Assembly (NCBI GenBank): GCA_903837785.1 | Contig: CAILVY010000046.1 | Location: forward strand, 1-40,573 | DNA length: 40,573 nt | Source: Candidatus Hydrogenedentota bacterium | GTDB lineage: Bacteria; Hydrogenedentota; Hydrogenedentia; Hydrogenedentales; CAILVY01 | Direction of reading: 5' to 3' | Shown: positions 8,020 through 17,048 of the stretch, piece by piece | Layout of the letters: every line of letters starts with the position of its first letter | Position numbering within the stretch: the first letter of the stretch is position 1 | Notes under the pieces: generated by a model | What the model saw: the letters and a program-made list of their open reading frames with translations, nothing else | Told to the model about the DNA's origin: nothing | The model's database searches: none | Translations under genes and position numbers: made by a program

Positions 8020-8925
8020 ATGCGGGACAGGACACGGCACTCCTACGAGCAACGGATACTGCGGGTGCTCACGCACATCCAGCAGCATCTCGACGGCCCG
8101 CTGGAATTGGATGCGCTCGCCGGCCTGGCCTGCTTCTCGCCGTATCATTTCCACCGCGTGTTCACGGGGATGATCGGAGAAGGCCTGATGGAGCATGTCC
8201 GGCGGCTCCGGCTCGAGCGCGCGGCGCAACGCCTGAAGCAATCCCGGCGGGCCATCGCCGACATCGCGCTCGAAGCGGGCTATGGAAGCCACGAAGCGTT
8301 CACGCGCGCCTTTCGCGAGCGCTTTGGCGCGGCCCCGTCGGCCTTCCGGCGGAGGCACGCCCCGCTCCCCGTTCCGGACGGACGCGCGGTGCATTACACC
8401 CCCGATCAAGTGATCCGCTTCTCGCCCAAACGCAGCAGCCGCTCCATGAGCGTCGCCATCCGGACGATCCGCCCCCAGCGCGTGGCCTTCGTCCGCCATG
8501 TGGGGCCGTATGACGCCGTGGGCGAGGCCTGGGAGCGCCTCATGGCGCGCGCCGCGCCCATGGGGCTGCTCGGCGAAAGCTGCCAGTTCATCGGCGTCTG
8601 TTACGACGACCCCGAGATCACACCGCCGGAACGCATCCGCTACGATGCATGCATCGCGGTGAGCGGGCCGATCCGTCCGCGCCGCGACCTGGGCGTGCAG
8701 GTGATTGCCGGCGGCGACTACGCGGTGACCACACACTTCGGGCCGTATCAGCGCCTCGGAAGAACCTACGCGCGGCTTTGCGGTCCGTGGGCGGCCCGAA
8801 GCGGACGCGAACTGCGCGCCGCCCCGTCCTTTGAGGTTTATCTCAACTCGCCCGAAGGCACGGAGCCCGGAGATTTGCTGACGGACATCTATCTGCCGCT
8901 GATGCCGGCCCCCGGAACGGAATAG
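8020..8925 (+). CDS. AraC-family regulator with C-terminal GyrI-like ligand domain
   Basis: 301 residues. The N-terminal third has the two helix-turn-helix motifs of AraC/XylS proteins (GLACFSPYHFHRVFTGMIGE, then IADIALEAGYGSHEAFTRAF). The C-terminal half (about 145-300) is a GyrI/BmrR-like effector-binding domain with paired FVRHVGPYDAVGEAW and THFGPYQRLGRTYARL motifs, as in Rob/SoxS-type multidrug or small-molecule sensors. The start at 8020 follows GCGAGGAC. Upstream reading frame lacks family sequence. A -10-like TATCAT lies at 7990-7995 without a good -35. It is divergent from the sulfatase gene, and a second GyrI-domain protein follows 27 bp downstream. Confidence 0.9.
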   Translation: MRDRTRHSYEQRILRVLTHIQQHLDGPLELDALAGLACFSPYHFHRVFTGMIGEGLMEHVRRLRLERAAQRLKQSRRAIADIALEAGYGSHEAFTRAFRERFGAAPSAFRRRHAPLPVPDGRAVHYTPDQVIRFSPKRSSRSMSVAIRTIRPQRVAFVRHVGPYDAVGEAWERLMARAAPMGLLGESCQFIGVCYDDPEITPPERIRYDACIAVSGPIRPRRDLGVQVIAGGDYAVTTHFGPYQRLGRTYARLCGPWAARSGRELRAAPSFEVYLNSPEGTEPGDLLTDIYLPLMPAPGTE

Positions 8926-8952
8926 GCCCCTGGCCTCAAGAAGGAGAAACGC

Positions 8953-9558
8953 ATGAAACTGGACCTCTACAAAGAACATGCCGCGGAATACAAGGCGGTC
9001 AAGAAGCCCATCTTTGTGAACGCGGCGCCCGCCCAATATCTTGCCGTGGACGGGCAGGGCGAACCCGGCGGCGAGTGCTTTGAGCAATGCGTCGGCGCGC
9101 TCTACGCCATGGCCTTCACGATCAAGATGACGCTCAAGGCCAAGGGGCAGGATTACGCCGTGAGCAAGCTCGAAGCCTTGTGGTACCCGCCCGACGGCGG
9201 AGCGGACTTTGAAACGGCGCCGAAGAGCGAGTGGCGCTGGAAACTCATGATCCGCACCCCGGACTTCGTCGGCAAGCAGGATCTCCGCGAGGCCGTGAAA
9301 GCGCTCCAGCGCCGGGGGAAGAACGCCAATGCCGGCCAAGTGACTCTGGAGAAACTCCACGAAGGCGAATGCGTGCAGATGCTGCACGTCGGCCCTTACG
9401 AGCAATTGTGTGAAACCATCACCGCAATGCTCGCCTTCGCCGAGGCCAACCAGCGCCGGCAGCACGGGCTGCATCACGAAGTCTATCTCTCCGACCCCCG
9501 GCGTGTCCCGCCCGAACGGCTCAAGACGCTGCTGCGCCAGCCGGTCCGGAAGGCGTAA
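8953..9558 (+). CDS. Stand-alone GyrI-like small-molecule-binding protein
   Basis: 201 residues, preceded by AGAAGGAG about 6 bp upstream. It resembles GyrI-like domain proteins of PF06445 type: a substrate-facing YLAVDGQGEPGG segment, a central WRWKLMIRTPDF strand and the C-terminal MLHVGPYEQLCETI motif, which echoes the HVGPYDAVGEAW motif of the preceding regulator. No DNA-binding domain is present. Some members bind or hydrolyse xenobiotics. Here it probably sequesters or senses the same ligand as its neighbour, which is inferred from adjacency. Confidence 0.85.
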   Translation: MKLDLYKEHAAEYKAVKKPIFVNAAPAQYLAVDGQGEPGGECFEQCVGALYAMAFTIKMTLKAKGQDYAVSKLEALWYPPDGGADFETAPKSEWRWKLMIRTPDFVGKQDLREAVKALQRRGKNANAGQVTLEKLHEGECVQMLHVGPYEQLCETITAMLAFAEANQRRQHGLHHEVYLSDPRRVPPERLKTLLRQPVRKA

Positions 9559-9611
9559 GTATTTGCCTGAGTCCGGCGGCAACGTCCATTGCGTCCATGA
9601 CGTCCCCGTCT

Positions 9612-10253
9612 TCAGCTCGACGGTGGCGGCATTTCCACGAGATAGCGGTGGCCCAGTTCCGCGACACTGCCGCAGATGGGGAATGCGCCGGGGTAGGGGA
9701 TGTACTGGATGTGGCCGTCGCTGTACAGGACGTTGCTGCCCATCGTGGCCAGCGAGGTCTCCTGCATGTTCGTGGAGAGGAATTCCCAGGAGGTGGGAAC
9801 CGTCTCGACGACCCGGTTCGACAGGGAGGGCAGGTTGTAGCAGTGGCCGTCCTCATCACAGGCGACCAGCGCGCCGTGGGCGTCATACTCCAGGGGGGCG
9901 GTGGCCGCCGGATTGATGAGCGTATGCCAGTAGGCGCGGAATTCGGCCTCGTTCTTGACCACGTAGAGCAGGGTGGTCTGGATGATTTCTCCCTGATCGC
10001 TCGCGAGGACCTCATGGAACTTGGCCCGCGCCCAGCCACGCTTGTCTTCCGGGTCCACGCCCTGGTTGACGCTGTTGACCCGGCCCGCCATATCCCCGAT
10101 GTACTCCTGATGCATCGCCTCCTGCTTGACGACATTGATGGCCCGTGCCCGCGCACGGCTGAGCGCGGGCAGGTACATGGCCATCAGGATCCCGATGATG
10201 GCGGTGCAAACCAGCAGCTCGACCAGACTGAATCCGCGCCGCTTCCCGTTCAT
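9612..10253 (-). CDS. Prepilin-type pseudopilin-like protein (H-X9-DG-like C terminus)
   Basis: 213 residues from ATG 10253, preceded by AGGGAGA. An upstream ATG at 10277 in frame lacks a ribosome site. The N terminus KRRGFSLVELLVCTAIIGIL is a class III signal: prepilin peptidase cuts after Gly and leaves Phe1, with Glu5 in the helix. The C terminus has VLYSDGHIQYIPYPGAFP, resembling the H-X9-DG motif of the expanded pseudopilin families in Planctomycetes, Lentisphaerae and similar bacteria. It probably assembles with a type II secretion or type IV pilus-like machine encoded elsewhere. Confidence 0.9.
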   Translation of the reverse strand: MNGKRRGFSLVELLVCTAIIGILMAMYLPALSRARARAINVVKQEAMHQEYIGDMAGRVNSVNQGVDPEDKRGWARAKFHEVLASDQGEIIQTTLLYVVKNEAEFRAYWHTLINPAATAPLEYDAHGALVACDEDGHCYNLPSLSNRVVETVPTSWEFLSTNMQETSLATMGSNVLYSDGHIQYIPYPGAFPICGSVAELGHRYLVEMPPPSS

Positions 10254-10619
10254 GGCCGTTCTCCCTGCTTCCGGCACCTTTACTACAATGCCGGAATCAC
10301 CCGCATTCGATCAAGACGCTTTGGGCTGCGGCAGGGGAATGTGGACCGCGTGCTTGAGTTCGTTTCGCATGCGCTCTGCATGAACCGATCTGCTATAGGC
10401 TTAAGCGCGAACAAATCATAACACATGAAACATTGCAAGAAAAAGATACAAACAAGCGCAAAAGACCATCAGCCTGTCAAGGTGAGTGTCCCGAAGTCAG
10501 GCCTGTGTGGACGCGACGTCCTCGTCGCCTCTGGCTACGAGTAGGCCGGGTCGTCCACGACCCGGTCAGAAGTGCGGAGGCCGACCCGAGACGAACCCGC
10601 ACTTGGCGCACGAGTTATC
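10254..10619. other. Intergenic region with two GC-rich palindromes
   Basis: No gene is supported in the 366 bp between the pseudopilin and glycosidase genes. Two palindromes stand out: GCGACG-TCCT-CGTCGC (10513-10528) and the 9-bp perfect stem CCGGGTCGT-CC-ACGACCCGG (10546-10565). They lie downstream of the glycosidase gene on the minus strand without a T-run, so they are not classical terminators. They could be an interspersed repetitive element. The rest is A+T-richer sequence (about 10415-10480) that could hold the pseudopilin promoter. Confidence 0.5.
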
Positions 10620-12824
10620 CTACTGCACTTCGACCGCGAAGGCGGCTTCGCCTTTGGGGGCGGTCCAGCGCAGGGCGGTGCCGTCGGGCATCAGTTCGGC
10701 GCGGGATTCGGGGTTGACCGCGGTCGCGCGGAGGCCGCCCGGGAGACGGAGATGGAGGAAGGCCGTTTCGAGTGCGTTGCGGGCGCCTTCCGTGGGGAAG
10801 AGGACCTTTCCGTGGACGCGTTTTGCGGCGGGGTCATAGCTCATCTCGAAGGTGATCACGCCGAAATGCGTGGGCGCGGCGGTGATGCCGAGGGGCTGGC
10901 CGCCGCCGAGCCAGGCGCGATGCGTTCCCCGGGCAATGTGCAGGCAGTGCCCGTCTTCCAGCACGAGCGCGTCGCGGAGTTCGCGGACGACGGCAACGGG
11001 GGTCCAGAGGTGCTGCCGGTCGCCGGTGGTTTCCGGTGCGCCGGGCTGCGGGGCGCGCTCCTCGCACCACGTATAGAGCGGGGTGCCGTGGTTGAGGGTG
11101 GCGTAGACGAGGTCCGCGGCTTCATCGCCTTCGCCGCGGACGAGGTGGACTTCGGCGAGATTGTCGAGCGCGATGGCGACCCAGAGGCCGTTCGGCATCC
11201 ATCCGGTGTTCAGGGGCAATCCGCCGGGGCTCATGTGGGCGCGCAGTTGCCGCAGAGTGCCGGTGACGAGCTCGTGATCGGCGGGGAGGATGCGGCAGGG
11301 GAAGAGGGCGTTGAGCGCGCCCCAGCGGCTGCCGCAGGTTTTCCCCGCGACGCCGGGAATCCAGCGGTAGCCGTCCTCGGCAATGGCGCCGGCGTCCAGG
11401 GCTTGGAGCAAGTCCGCAAGGCCGGCGTCGTGGATCGCCCGGAGTTCCTTTGCCTCGTCCGTCTTGCCGAGGGTTTCGGCCACTTCGGCCGCGACGCGGT
11501 CGGCATAAACCGCCCACATGTTGTGCGGGAGGAAGACGCCGTAGAGGTCGTCGCCGTCCTTCAGGCCGCAATCGCCCATGCCGCGCGGCATGAGGCCGTA
11601 GGTTGCGGGGCGCGCGCCGTCCTTCATTACGCGGGTGCGCGCGCGCTGGGTTTCCTGCCAGCGCGAACTGGCGAGCATGTGCGGGAAGACCTTCTCGAGA
11701 TAGGCCCGGTCGTCCGTGAGCAGGAAATGCTCGATTGCCGCCCAGGACTTGAATCCGGACATGGCCCACATCAAGTGGCCCCATCCCTTCGGGTCATTCC
11801 AGTCGCCGTCGTCCCCCTGCTGATCGAGGCACATGCGGAAGCCGCTTTCCGCCTCGGCGTGCAGGCCGAGCTGATCGAGCGCGATGGCCACGATGGCGGC
11901 CTCGCCCGCGTTCGGCGCGCGATAGCCGTCAGTGCCGGGCGTGCCCGCAATATAGCCGTCGGCCACGGGTTCGCGCATGATGAAGAAGTCGCCGATGCAG
12001 GCATAGAACGCATTCATGACGCCCGGGTCGGGAACGCTGATGCGGGTGGTCCGGCCGGTCAGCGTGCGCCACTCCTCTTTGGCCAGATCGAATTCACTCT
12101 GCCAGTTGCTCGTGCGGAGGACGGGCAGGTCGGCGGCGAAACTCTGATAGGGCCGCACTATCCAGCCGGTGCGCTGTTCTCCCGGCTGGAGTTCCCAAGC
12201 CGGACACAAAGTGGTCGCGCCCTGGATGGCATAGGCGTCCGCGCCGATGCCAAAGACAATCACGCGGTCCGCACGATCGCCCCAGCCGGCCAGGAGGCAA
12301 TCGCGGTCCCGGTCCGGGTCCACGTAGCCGGGGTTATAGCCGAAGAAGCCGCGCTGGGACACGGCCGGCAGGCTGAAGCTGTGCTTCTCGGCGCTCGTGT
12401 TCGAGATCGTGATGCGAACCATGGCCGCCAGCAATCCGCCGGCCACCTCGAGCTTGATGGAACCCTCGGGGGCCGTGTAAGTGTTCTCGAGCACGGGCAG
12501 ATAGCCTTCCGCGCGGGTCCACGTGCTGCCCGGGAACGGCTTTCCATCGACTTGCGGCGTCAGTTTCACGCCCCACACCGCGGGCGGCGTTACGAAGGCC
12601 GCGAGCGGGTAGTTGATAAGCGTCTCATAGGTCCAGCCGAGCCGGAGCGATCCGTTTTCGAGATCCAGGAGCGTCTTGTCGCTGCTCTCCGGACGCGCGA
12701 CAGTCATCCGGTGCGGCGTGGCGAAGGCATATCCGAAATCGACTTTGGGAGTTGTCTCCGCGGCGGCGCCTGGAAGTGAAATGGCGAGCACACACAGGAG
12801 TGGAACGGCGATCATCAGACGCAT
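10620..12824 (-). CDS. Secreted six-hairpin glycosidase-like protein
   Basis: 734 residues from the ATG at 12824, with AAAGG 9 bp upstream. A GTG one codon earlier is also in frame. A signal peptide (MRLMIAVPLLCVLAISLPGA) precedes an N-terminal beta-rich domain and a helical toroid with TDGYRAPNAGEAA, DQQGDDGDWNDPKGWGHLMW, DGDDLYGVFLPHNMW and a beta-sandwich end. The Asp/Trp-rich turns resemble GH78/GH127-like superfamily members. The exact family is not clear. It is probably an extracellular or periplasmic exo-glycosidase. Its overall design resembles the protein at 3326-5368 but the sequence is clearly different. Confidence 0.75.
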   Translation of the reverse strand: MRLMIAVPLLCVLAISLPGAAAETTPKVDFGYAFATPHRMTVARPESSDKTLLDLENGSLRLGWTYETLINYPLAAFVTPPAVWGVKLTPQVDGKPFPGSTWTRAEGYLPVLENTYTAPEGSIKLEVAGGLLAAMVRITISNTSAEKHSFSLPAVSQRGFFGYNPGYVDPDRDRDCLLAGWGDRADRVIVFGIGADAYAIQGATTLCPAWELQPGEQRTGWIVRPYQSFAADLPVLRTSNWQSEFDLAKEEWRTLTGRTTRISVPDPGVMNAFYACIGDFFIMREPVADGYIAGTPGTDGYRAPNAGEAAIVAIALDQLGLHAEAESGFRMCLDQQGDDGDWNDPKGWGHLMWAMSGFKSWAAIEHFLLTDDRAYLEKVFPHMLASSRWQETQRARTRVMKDGARPATYGLMPRGMGDCGLKDGDDLYGVFLPHNMWAVYADRVAAEVAETLGKTDEAKELRAIHDAGLADLLQALDAGAIAEDGYRWIPGVAGKTCGSRWGALNALFPCRILPADHELVTGTLRQLRAHMSPGGLPLNTGWMPNGLWVAIALDNLAEVHLVRGEGDEAADLVYATLNHGTPLYTWCEERAPQPGAPETTGDRQHLWTPVAVVRELRDALVLEDGHCLHIARGTHRAWLGGGQPLGITAAPTHFGVITFEMSYDPAAKRVHGKVLFPTEGARNALETAFLHLRLPGGLRATAVNPESRAELMPDGTALRWTAPKGEAAFAVEVQ

Positions 12825-12938
12825 CACAAGACGCCTTTCGTTTTGTCGTACCTCTTGCTCTCTGGCGCGAACGAGCGTTCCCGCGCTGCGCCGTGCAGGA
12901 TATCGGTCCGGGAGAGCCGTGTCAATCCTCTGCGCGGC

Positions 12939-13181
12939 TCACGACACAGAAGCAGTTGATTCAGAGGCGTCCATCTCGCGGTCATAGATGGCGATGCCGG
13001 CACGGGCGATATGTTCGAACAATGGGGCGTGGCGAATGGCTTCGTGGGCCTGGACGTCAAAACGATAGGGCAACGGCAATTCGTCCAGCGCATCGGCGAC
13101 GGCTTCGGCCAACAGCGGGGCGTTCGCGCAGAACAACGGGCATCCGCGGCATCCCTTGAATGCGCAAACGGCTTCACGCAT
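12939..13181 (-). pseudogene. MNT-type nucleotidyltransferase remnant lacking the catalytic N terminus
   Basis: An 80-residue frame whose second half ([20 protein letters not shown], then [19 protein letters not shown]) looks like the C-terminal end of minimal nucleotidyltransferases, usually paired with HEPN toxins. The family's active site, GSR followed by a DxD near residue 40, should lie before this. Here the upstream codons are Cys-rich and unlike the family, and no GSR is found in any minus frame before the methyltransferase gene begins. No HEPN partner is visible. It is most likely a decayed gene, though a short functional protein cannot be excluded. Confidence 0.5.
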
Positions 13182-13226
13182 AGTGTGGACATCGGAAGCG
13201 AATGGAGAGGCAGGGAGGGGACTGCG

Positions 13227-13817
13227 ATGTTTCATGACATGTCCGAGCAGCTTGTGGCGGAAATGCGGCGCCTGGAGGCCATTGACGCGCGGGACCGCGA
13301 GGATGGCACGCCCCGTTTGCAGCGCTTGCGCCAGATTCCGCCGGAGACGGGACGCTTTCTGGCGCTGCTCGCGGCGAGTGCGCCCGCAGGCCGCTGGATC
13401 GAGATAGGCACAAGCGCGGGCTATTCGAGCCTCTGGCTGGCACTGGCCTGCCGGGCCGCGGGGCGCCGCCTCACGACGTTCGAAGTGATGCCGGAGAAGG
13501 CCGCTCTGGCCCGGGAGACCTTTGCACGTGCCGGGGTGGAAGACGTGGTCAGCCTCGTGTTAGGGGATGCGCGCGCATACTTGGGGGAAATCAGGGACAT
13601 CGGCTTCTGTTTTCTGGACGCGGAGAAGGAAGTCTATTTCGACTGCTACGAAGCCATTGTGCCGAAACTGGTTTCGGGCGGCTTGCTGATCGCCGACAAC
13701 GCCATCAATCACCGGGAGATCCTTCAGCCGATGCTCGACCGCGCCCTGAACGATCCGCGGGTCGATGCGTTGATTGTGCCCATTGCGAAGGGGGAGTTGC
13801 TCTGCAGGAAGCGGTGA
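13227..13817 (+). CDS. SAM-dependent O-methyltransferase
   Basis: 196 residues. The ATG at 13227 follows GGGAGGGG (13213-13220). The class I methyltransferase fold shows motif [15 protein letters not shown], the acidic residue after beta2 ([10 protein letters not shown]), motif II VLGDA, the [14 protein letters not shown] segment and NAINH. This is the CCoAOMT-like O-methyltransferase family, which needs a divalent metal. The substrate is unknown. Its upstream border is the MNT remnant on the other strand, and the catabolic operon starts 155 bp later. Confidence 0.88.
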   Translation: MFHDMSEQLVAEMRRLEAIDARDREDGTPRLQRLRQIPPETGRFLALLAASAPAGRWIEIGTSAGYSSLWLALACRAAGRRLTTFEVMPEKAALARETFARAGVEDVVSLVLGDARAYLGEIRDIGFCFLDAEKEVYFDCYEAIVPKLVSGGLLIADNAINHREILQPMLDRALNDPRVDALIVPIAKGELLCRKR

Positions 13818-13900
13818 AGGGGTGCGGCGCTCCCGCCCGCGGAGCGGTCCGCCCCACGCGAATCCAAGAAGATCTTGCGCCCGTGGACGCTCTTCCTGCT

Positions 13901-13930
13901 TTGACAGGAGCGCATTCCTTCGCTTAGTGT
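13901..13930 (+). promoter_or_regulatory. Candidate sigma70-type promoter for the catabolic operon
   Basis: A consensus -35 TTGACA (13901-13906), an 18-bp spacer and a weak -10 TAGTGT (13925-13930) lie 43 bp before the aminotransferase start. Only the -35 is convincing. Confidence 0.35.
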
Positions 13931-13972
13931 GTCGGCTGTTGATCCATCCGGGCCTATAAGGGACTGCTGCTC

Positions 13973-15517
13973 ATGTCTGAAATCACGCCTGTTCGCCTTT
14001 CGTTGGCGGATCTGTTGGGACGGCCGTACGTCGAGGCGGCCGGGGCCGCGTGCGCGGCCTTGTATGGCGGCGGTCCCGGGACGGACCTGGCGCTTGAGCC
14101 CGTTGACTTCTTTCCGGCCGAATTTCAGGCATGGCAGCACGGCATGTTGGATCATGTGGGGAAGCCCCTCGTCTCGGGAGCGGGAGAGGGTCTGGCGAAG
14201 GGCGCGAGTACGCGGCACTTTGACGCGGCCGCCCATCTCGAGCGGGCGCCCTTGTCCGCCCGCGGCCCGTATCGCATCGGCGAAGACGGCCGGGTTTATC
14301 TGACTGTAAAAGCGGAGCACTATCACGCGTCGCTGGGCCATGCCTTTCCGGGATACGCGTTGATCGCCCGCGCGCGCGCCCTGGGCATTCCCAATGCCAC
14401 GCACAACAACACGCGGGGGCACGTCACGCGGCTTGTGGAAGAGGAGCTTGTCCGGGCGGCGAACGGATTGGAGCGCGAAGACCGCGAGGGGCTGGAACGC
14501 GTGTTGCGCGCGTCCGAGCCGCACGTGCTCAACCGGGTGCTGAACCTGGAGACGGGGAGCCTCGCCTGCGAAGCGGCGCTGAAATTGATGCTGGCCCGAT
14601 TCTATCTCATGGAGCAGGGCATGCCCGGCCCCGTGTATTCGGGCCGGACGCCGGTGTTTCTGGTGATCGGCAACGATGACGGCGGCATGCAGGCCAACTA
14701 TCACGGGACGACGGTCCTTACGCAGGTGCTGCGCGGGATGTGGCCGGAGCTTGGCGAGCGGCTGGCGGCGGAGGGGCTGTTCCGCGTGGCCGCGTTGCGC
14801 CCGAACCGGATGGACGATCTGGAGGCCGCCTTCGCCGCGGACGGACGGGACGGCGTCAAGATCGCGGGGTTCCTCCACGAAATCATCCTGATGAACTACG
14901 GCGGCCGTGTGCTGACGCCTGATTACCTGCACCGCGCCTATGCCTTGTGCGCCGAACACGACGTGCCCACGCTCGTGGACGAAATCCAAACGGGCATCTG
15001 GTCGCCCGAGCGCTTCAGCTTCCGCGAATACGGGCTCCGGCCTTCCTGCGTGACGCTGGGCAAGGGCTTTCCCGGCGGCGAGTATCCGGCTTCGCGGCTC
15101 CTGTTCAGCGCACCCCTGGATGTCATGCCGCAATTCGGAGCCCTCGTAACGAACGGGCAGGAGGAATTGGCTTCGCTGGCGTATCTCATTACGCTGCGGT
15201 GGGCCGAAGCCAACAGCGAAACTATCCGCCAGGTGGGCGACTACTATGAAGAACGCATGCGTTCGCTGGCGGCGGCCCATGCCTCTTGCGCGGGAATCAG
15301 CGGGGCGCGCCATATGACGACGCTCGTGTTTCACGGCGTGGACGCGGCCAAGGTGTTCGCCCAGGCCGTCAGCCATGCGGGATTGGATGTCAGCGCCCAG
15401 ACGTACAAGGCCGATTGCCCCCCCTGCGTGCTGACGAAGCTTCCGCTTACGTTCGATGAGGCGATGGCGGATTTCGTCGTGCGCCGTTTTGAGGCGGCGC
15501 TGAAATCATCAGCCTAA
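13973..15517 (+). CDS. Class III PLP-dependent aminotransferase
   Basis: 514 residues of the fold-type I, class III family (glutamate-1-semialdehyde/omega-aminotransferase relatives). The cofactor aspartate is D336 in VDEIQTG and the Schiff-base lysine is K364 in TLGKGFPGG, at the usual distance of 28 residues. The protein is longer than the typical 430 residues because of an N-terminal extension and a long insertion around 100-200. The start at 13973 has a weak TAAGGGA upstream. It is the first gene of a tightly spaced operon with sugar kinase, isomerase and transporter, so it probably acts on an amino sugar or an amino compound released from the imported substrate. Confidence 0.88.
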   Translation: MSEITPVRLSLADLLGRPYVEAAGAACAALYGGGPGTDLALEPVDFFPAEFQAWQHGMLDHVGKPLVSGAGEGLAKGASTRHFDAAAHLERAPLSARGPYRIGEDGRVYLTVKAEHYHASLGHAFPGYALIARARALGIPNATHNNTRGHVTRLVEEELVRAANGLEREDREGLERVLRASEPHVLNRVLNLETGSLACEAALKLMLARFYLMEQGMPGPVYSGRTPVFLVIGNDDGGMQANYHGTTVLTQVLRGMWPELGERLAAEGLFRVAALRPNRMDDLEAAFAADGRDGVKIAGFLHEIILMNYGGRVLTPDYLHRAYALCAEHDVPTLVDEIQTGIWSPERFSFREYGLRPSCVTLGKGFPGGEYPASRLLFSAPLDVMPQFGALVTNGQEELASLAYLITLRWAEANSETIRQVGDYYEERMRSLAAAHASCAGISGARHMTTLVFHGVDAAKVFAQAVSHAGLDVSAQTYKADCPPCVLTKLPLTFDEAMADFVVRRFEAALKSSA

Positions 15518-15533
15518 GGAAAGAGAGTGTCAT

Positions 15534-17045
15534 TTGCCAGTGAGGAATACGGCGTATCTCGGCATTGACTTGGGCACCACGGCGTTGAAGGGGGCCGTGT
15601 TCGAATCCCGTTCCGGGCGCCTTGTCTGCGGTTGTGCCGTCCGCCTGCCGGTGCGCATCGCGCCGGACGGCGCCCGCGAGCAGGATCCCGAGGCCGTGCT
15701 TGCGGCGTTTCGGCGCGTGGCCGCGCGCCTGCGCAAGGATGCTGGCGGCGCGTGGCGGACCCTTGCCGGCGTGGGCGTCGCCTCGCAAGGCGGCAGCACG
15801 ATCATCGCGGACCGCGCAACAGGGGAGACCCTGACCCCAATCTACTTGTGGAATGACGGCCGGGCCTATCCTGACTTGCAGCATATTCTCGATGAGACGG
15901 GAACGGCGTTCTGGCGTAAGCACACGTGGCGCGACGAACCGGGCATGGGCCTCGCCCGCATTCGCTGGCTGCGCCGGCGCGCGCCGGGCCTCTTCACGGA
16001 CGGACGCCTCTACATCGGCGCCGGAGAGCACCTCTACTTTCATCTCACCCGGCAGTGGCGGCAGGACGCCTGTCACGCGCTGCAATCCGGATGTTACAGC
16101 GCGGCAGCAAACGCGCTCTGCAGCGCCACGGCCGCCCTGGCCGGCGTGGGTCCGTCCTTCTTTGCCCCGCTGCGCGATGGACACGCGCCGTGTCCGCTGC
16201 ACGCGGACGCCGCGCGAAGCCTTGATTTGCCCGAGGGCATTCCCGTTGCGGGGCCGTACATGGATCATGAAGCCGCGTACATGGCCATGACTGGCGCGGT
16301 GGCGCATCCGCTGGTTTGTTCGCTGGGCACCGCCTGGGTGGGCAGTTTCCAGACGGAGGCCGGCCGGCGCAGCGTGTCCCCCTTTCAACTGGTCATTCCT
16401 TCGCCCGCAAGTGACGGACAACTGGCGATTCAGCCCTTGCTGACGGGCAATGTCACGTGGGACTGGGCGTTGCAGCGATTCCTCGCGTCCTCGCTGAAGC
16501 GGGCGCTGGCCCTCCAGGAGCAACTATTCCACGAAGGCGTCTTTCCGCCGGCCGGGTTGACGGCGCTGCCCTGGCTGAACCGGCCGAATCCGTTTGTGCC
16601 CGGCGCTTTGGGCGCGGGCGCCTTCGTGGGCCTGTCGCCCGCAACACAGCCCGCGGATCTTGTCCGGGCCGTGGCCTGTGGGATGGCCTTCGAATTGGCG
16701 CGGGTCTTTCACGAAATCAAAGAGAGCGGATCGGCCGATGGCGTTGTGCTGTACGGCGGGGCCAGCAAGGGCGCGCAGTTTCGGAACCTCATTGCCGCCT
16801 TGTTCGCGGATCTGCCCGTGTTTCGCGCGGAAGACGAGGACTGGCTCGGCGCGCGCGGCTGCCTGCGGCCCTTTGGCGGCAACGCCCATCGCGGCGCACT
16901 GCACAGGCTGCAGAAGCCCCCGGCCGCGTTCGCGGCATCCGCGCAGGAACACTACGCGACGTATCTGAAGGCGTTTGACGCATTTTACGGCAATGTGGAC
17001 GTGGGCAGGGCATGCCGCGTCGTCCGCCGGGGAAAGGGCTGCTGA
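15534..17045 (+). CDS. FGGY-family carbohydrate kinase
   Basis: 503 residues. The actin-like ATPase fold begins with the phosphate-binding LGIDLGTTALKGAVFE. The catalytic aspartate is probably the one in GPYMDHEAAYMAMTG, and the C-terminal family signature is VVLYGGASKGAQFRNLIAAL. I chose TTG at 15534, 5 bp after AAGGAAAGAGAG. A GTG at 15540 in frame is nearly as good. It phosphorylates a pentulose, hexulose or polyol. Its isomerase neighbour begins 3 bp after the stop, which suggests isomerisation followed by phosphorylation, as in fucose, arabinose or rhamnose use. Confidence 0.9.
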   Translation: MPVRNTAYLGIDLGTTALKGAVFESRSGRLVCGCAVRLPVRIAPDGAREQDPEAVLAAFRRVAARLRKDAGGAWRTLAGVGVASQGGSTIIADRATGETLTPIYLWNDGRAYPDLQHILDETGTAFWRKHTWRDEPGMGLARIRWLRRRAPGLFTDGRLYIGAGEHLYFHLTRQWRQDACHALQSGCYSAAANALCSATAALAGVGPSFFAPLRDGHAPCPLHADAARSLDLPEGIPVAGPYMDHEAAYMAMTGAVAHPLVCSLGTAWVGSFQTEAGRRSVSPFQLVIPSPASDGQLAIQPLLTGNVTWDWALQRFLASSLKRALALQEQLFHEGVFPPAGLTALPWLNRPNPFVPGALGAGAFVGLSPATQPADLVRAVACGMAFELARVFHEIKESGSADGVVLYGGASKGAQFRNLIAALFADLPVFRAEDEDWLGARGCLRPFGGNAHRGALHRLQKPPAAFAASAQEHYATYLKAFDAFYGNVDVGRACRVVRRGKGC

Positions 17046-17048
17046 TCC

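Noticed and set aside
10572..12779. 735-codon plus-strand frame opposite the second glycosidase
   Set aside because: The minus-strand frame has a signal peptide, ribosome site and glycosidase-like sequence. The plus frame has none of these.
15598..15618. tRNA T-loop-like TTCGAATCC
   Set aside because: It lies inside the FGGY kinase gene, and no acceptor, D or anticodon stems can be drawn around it.
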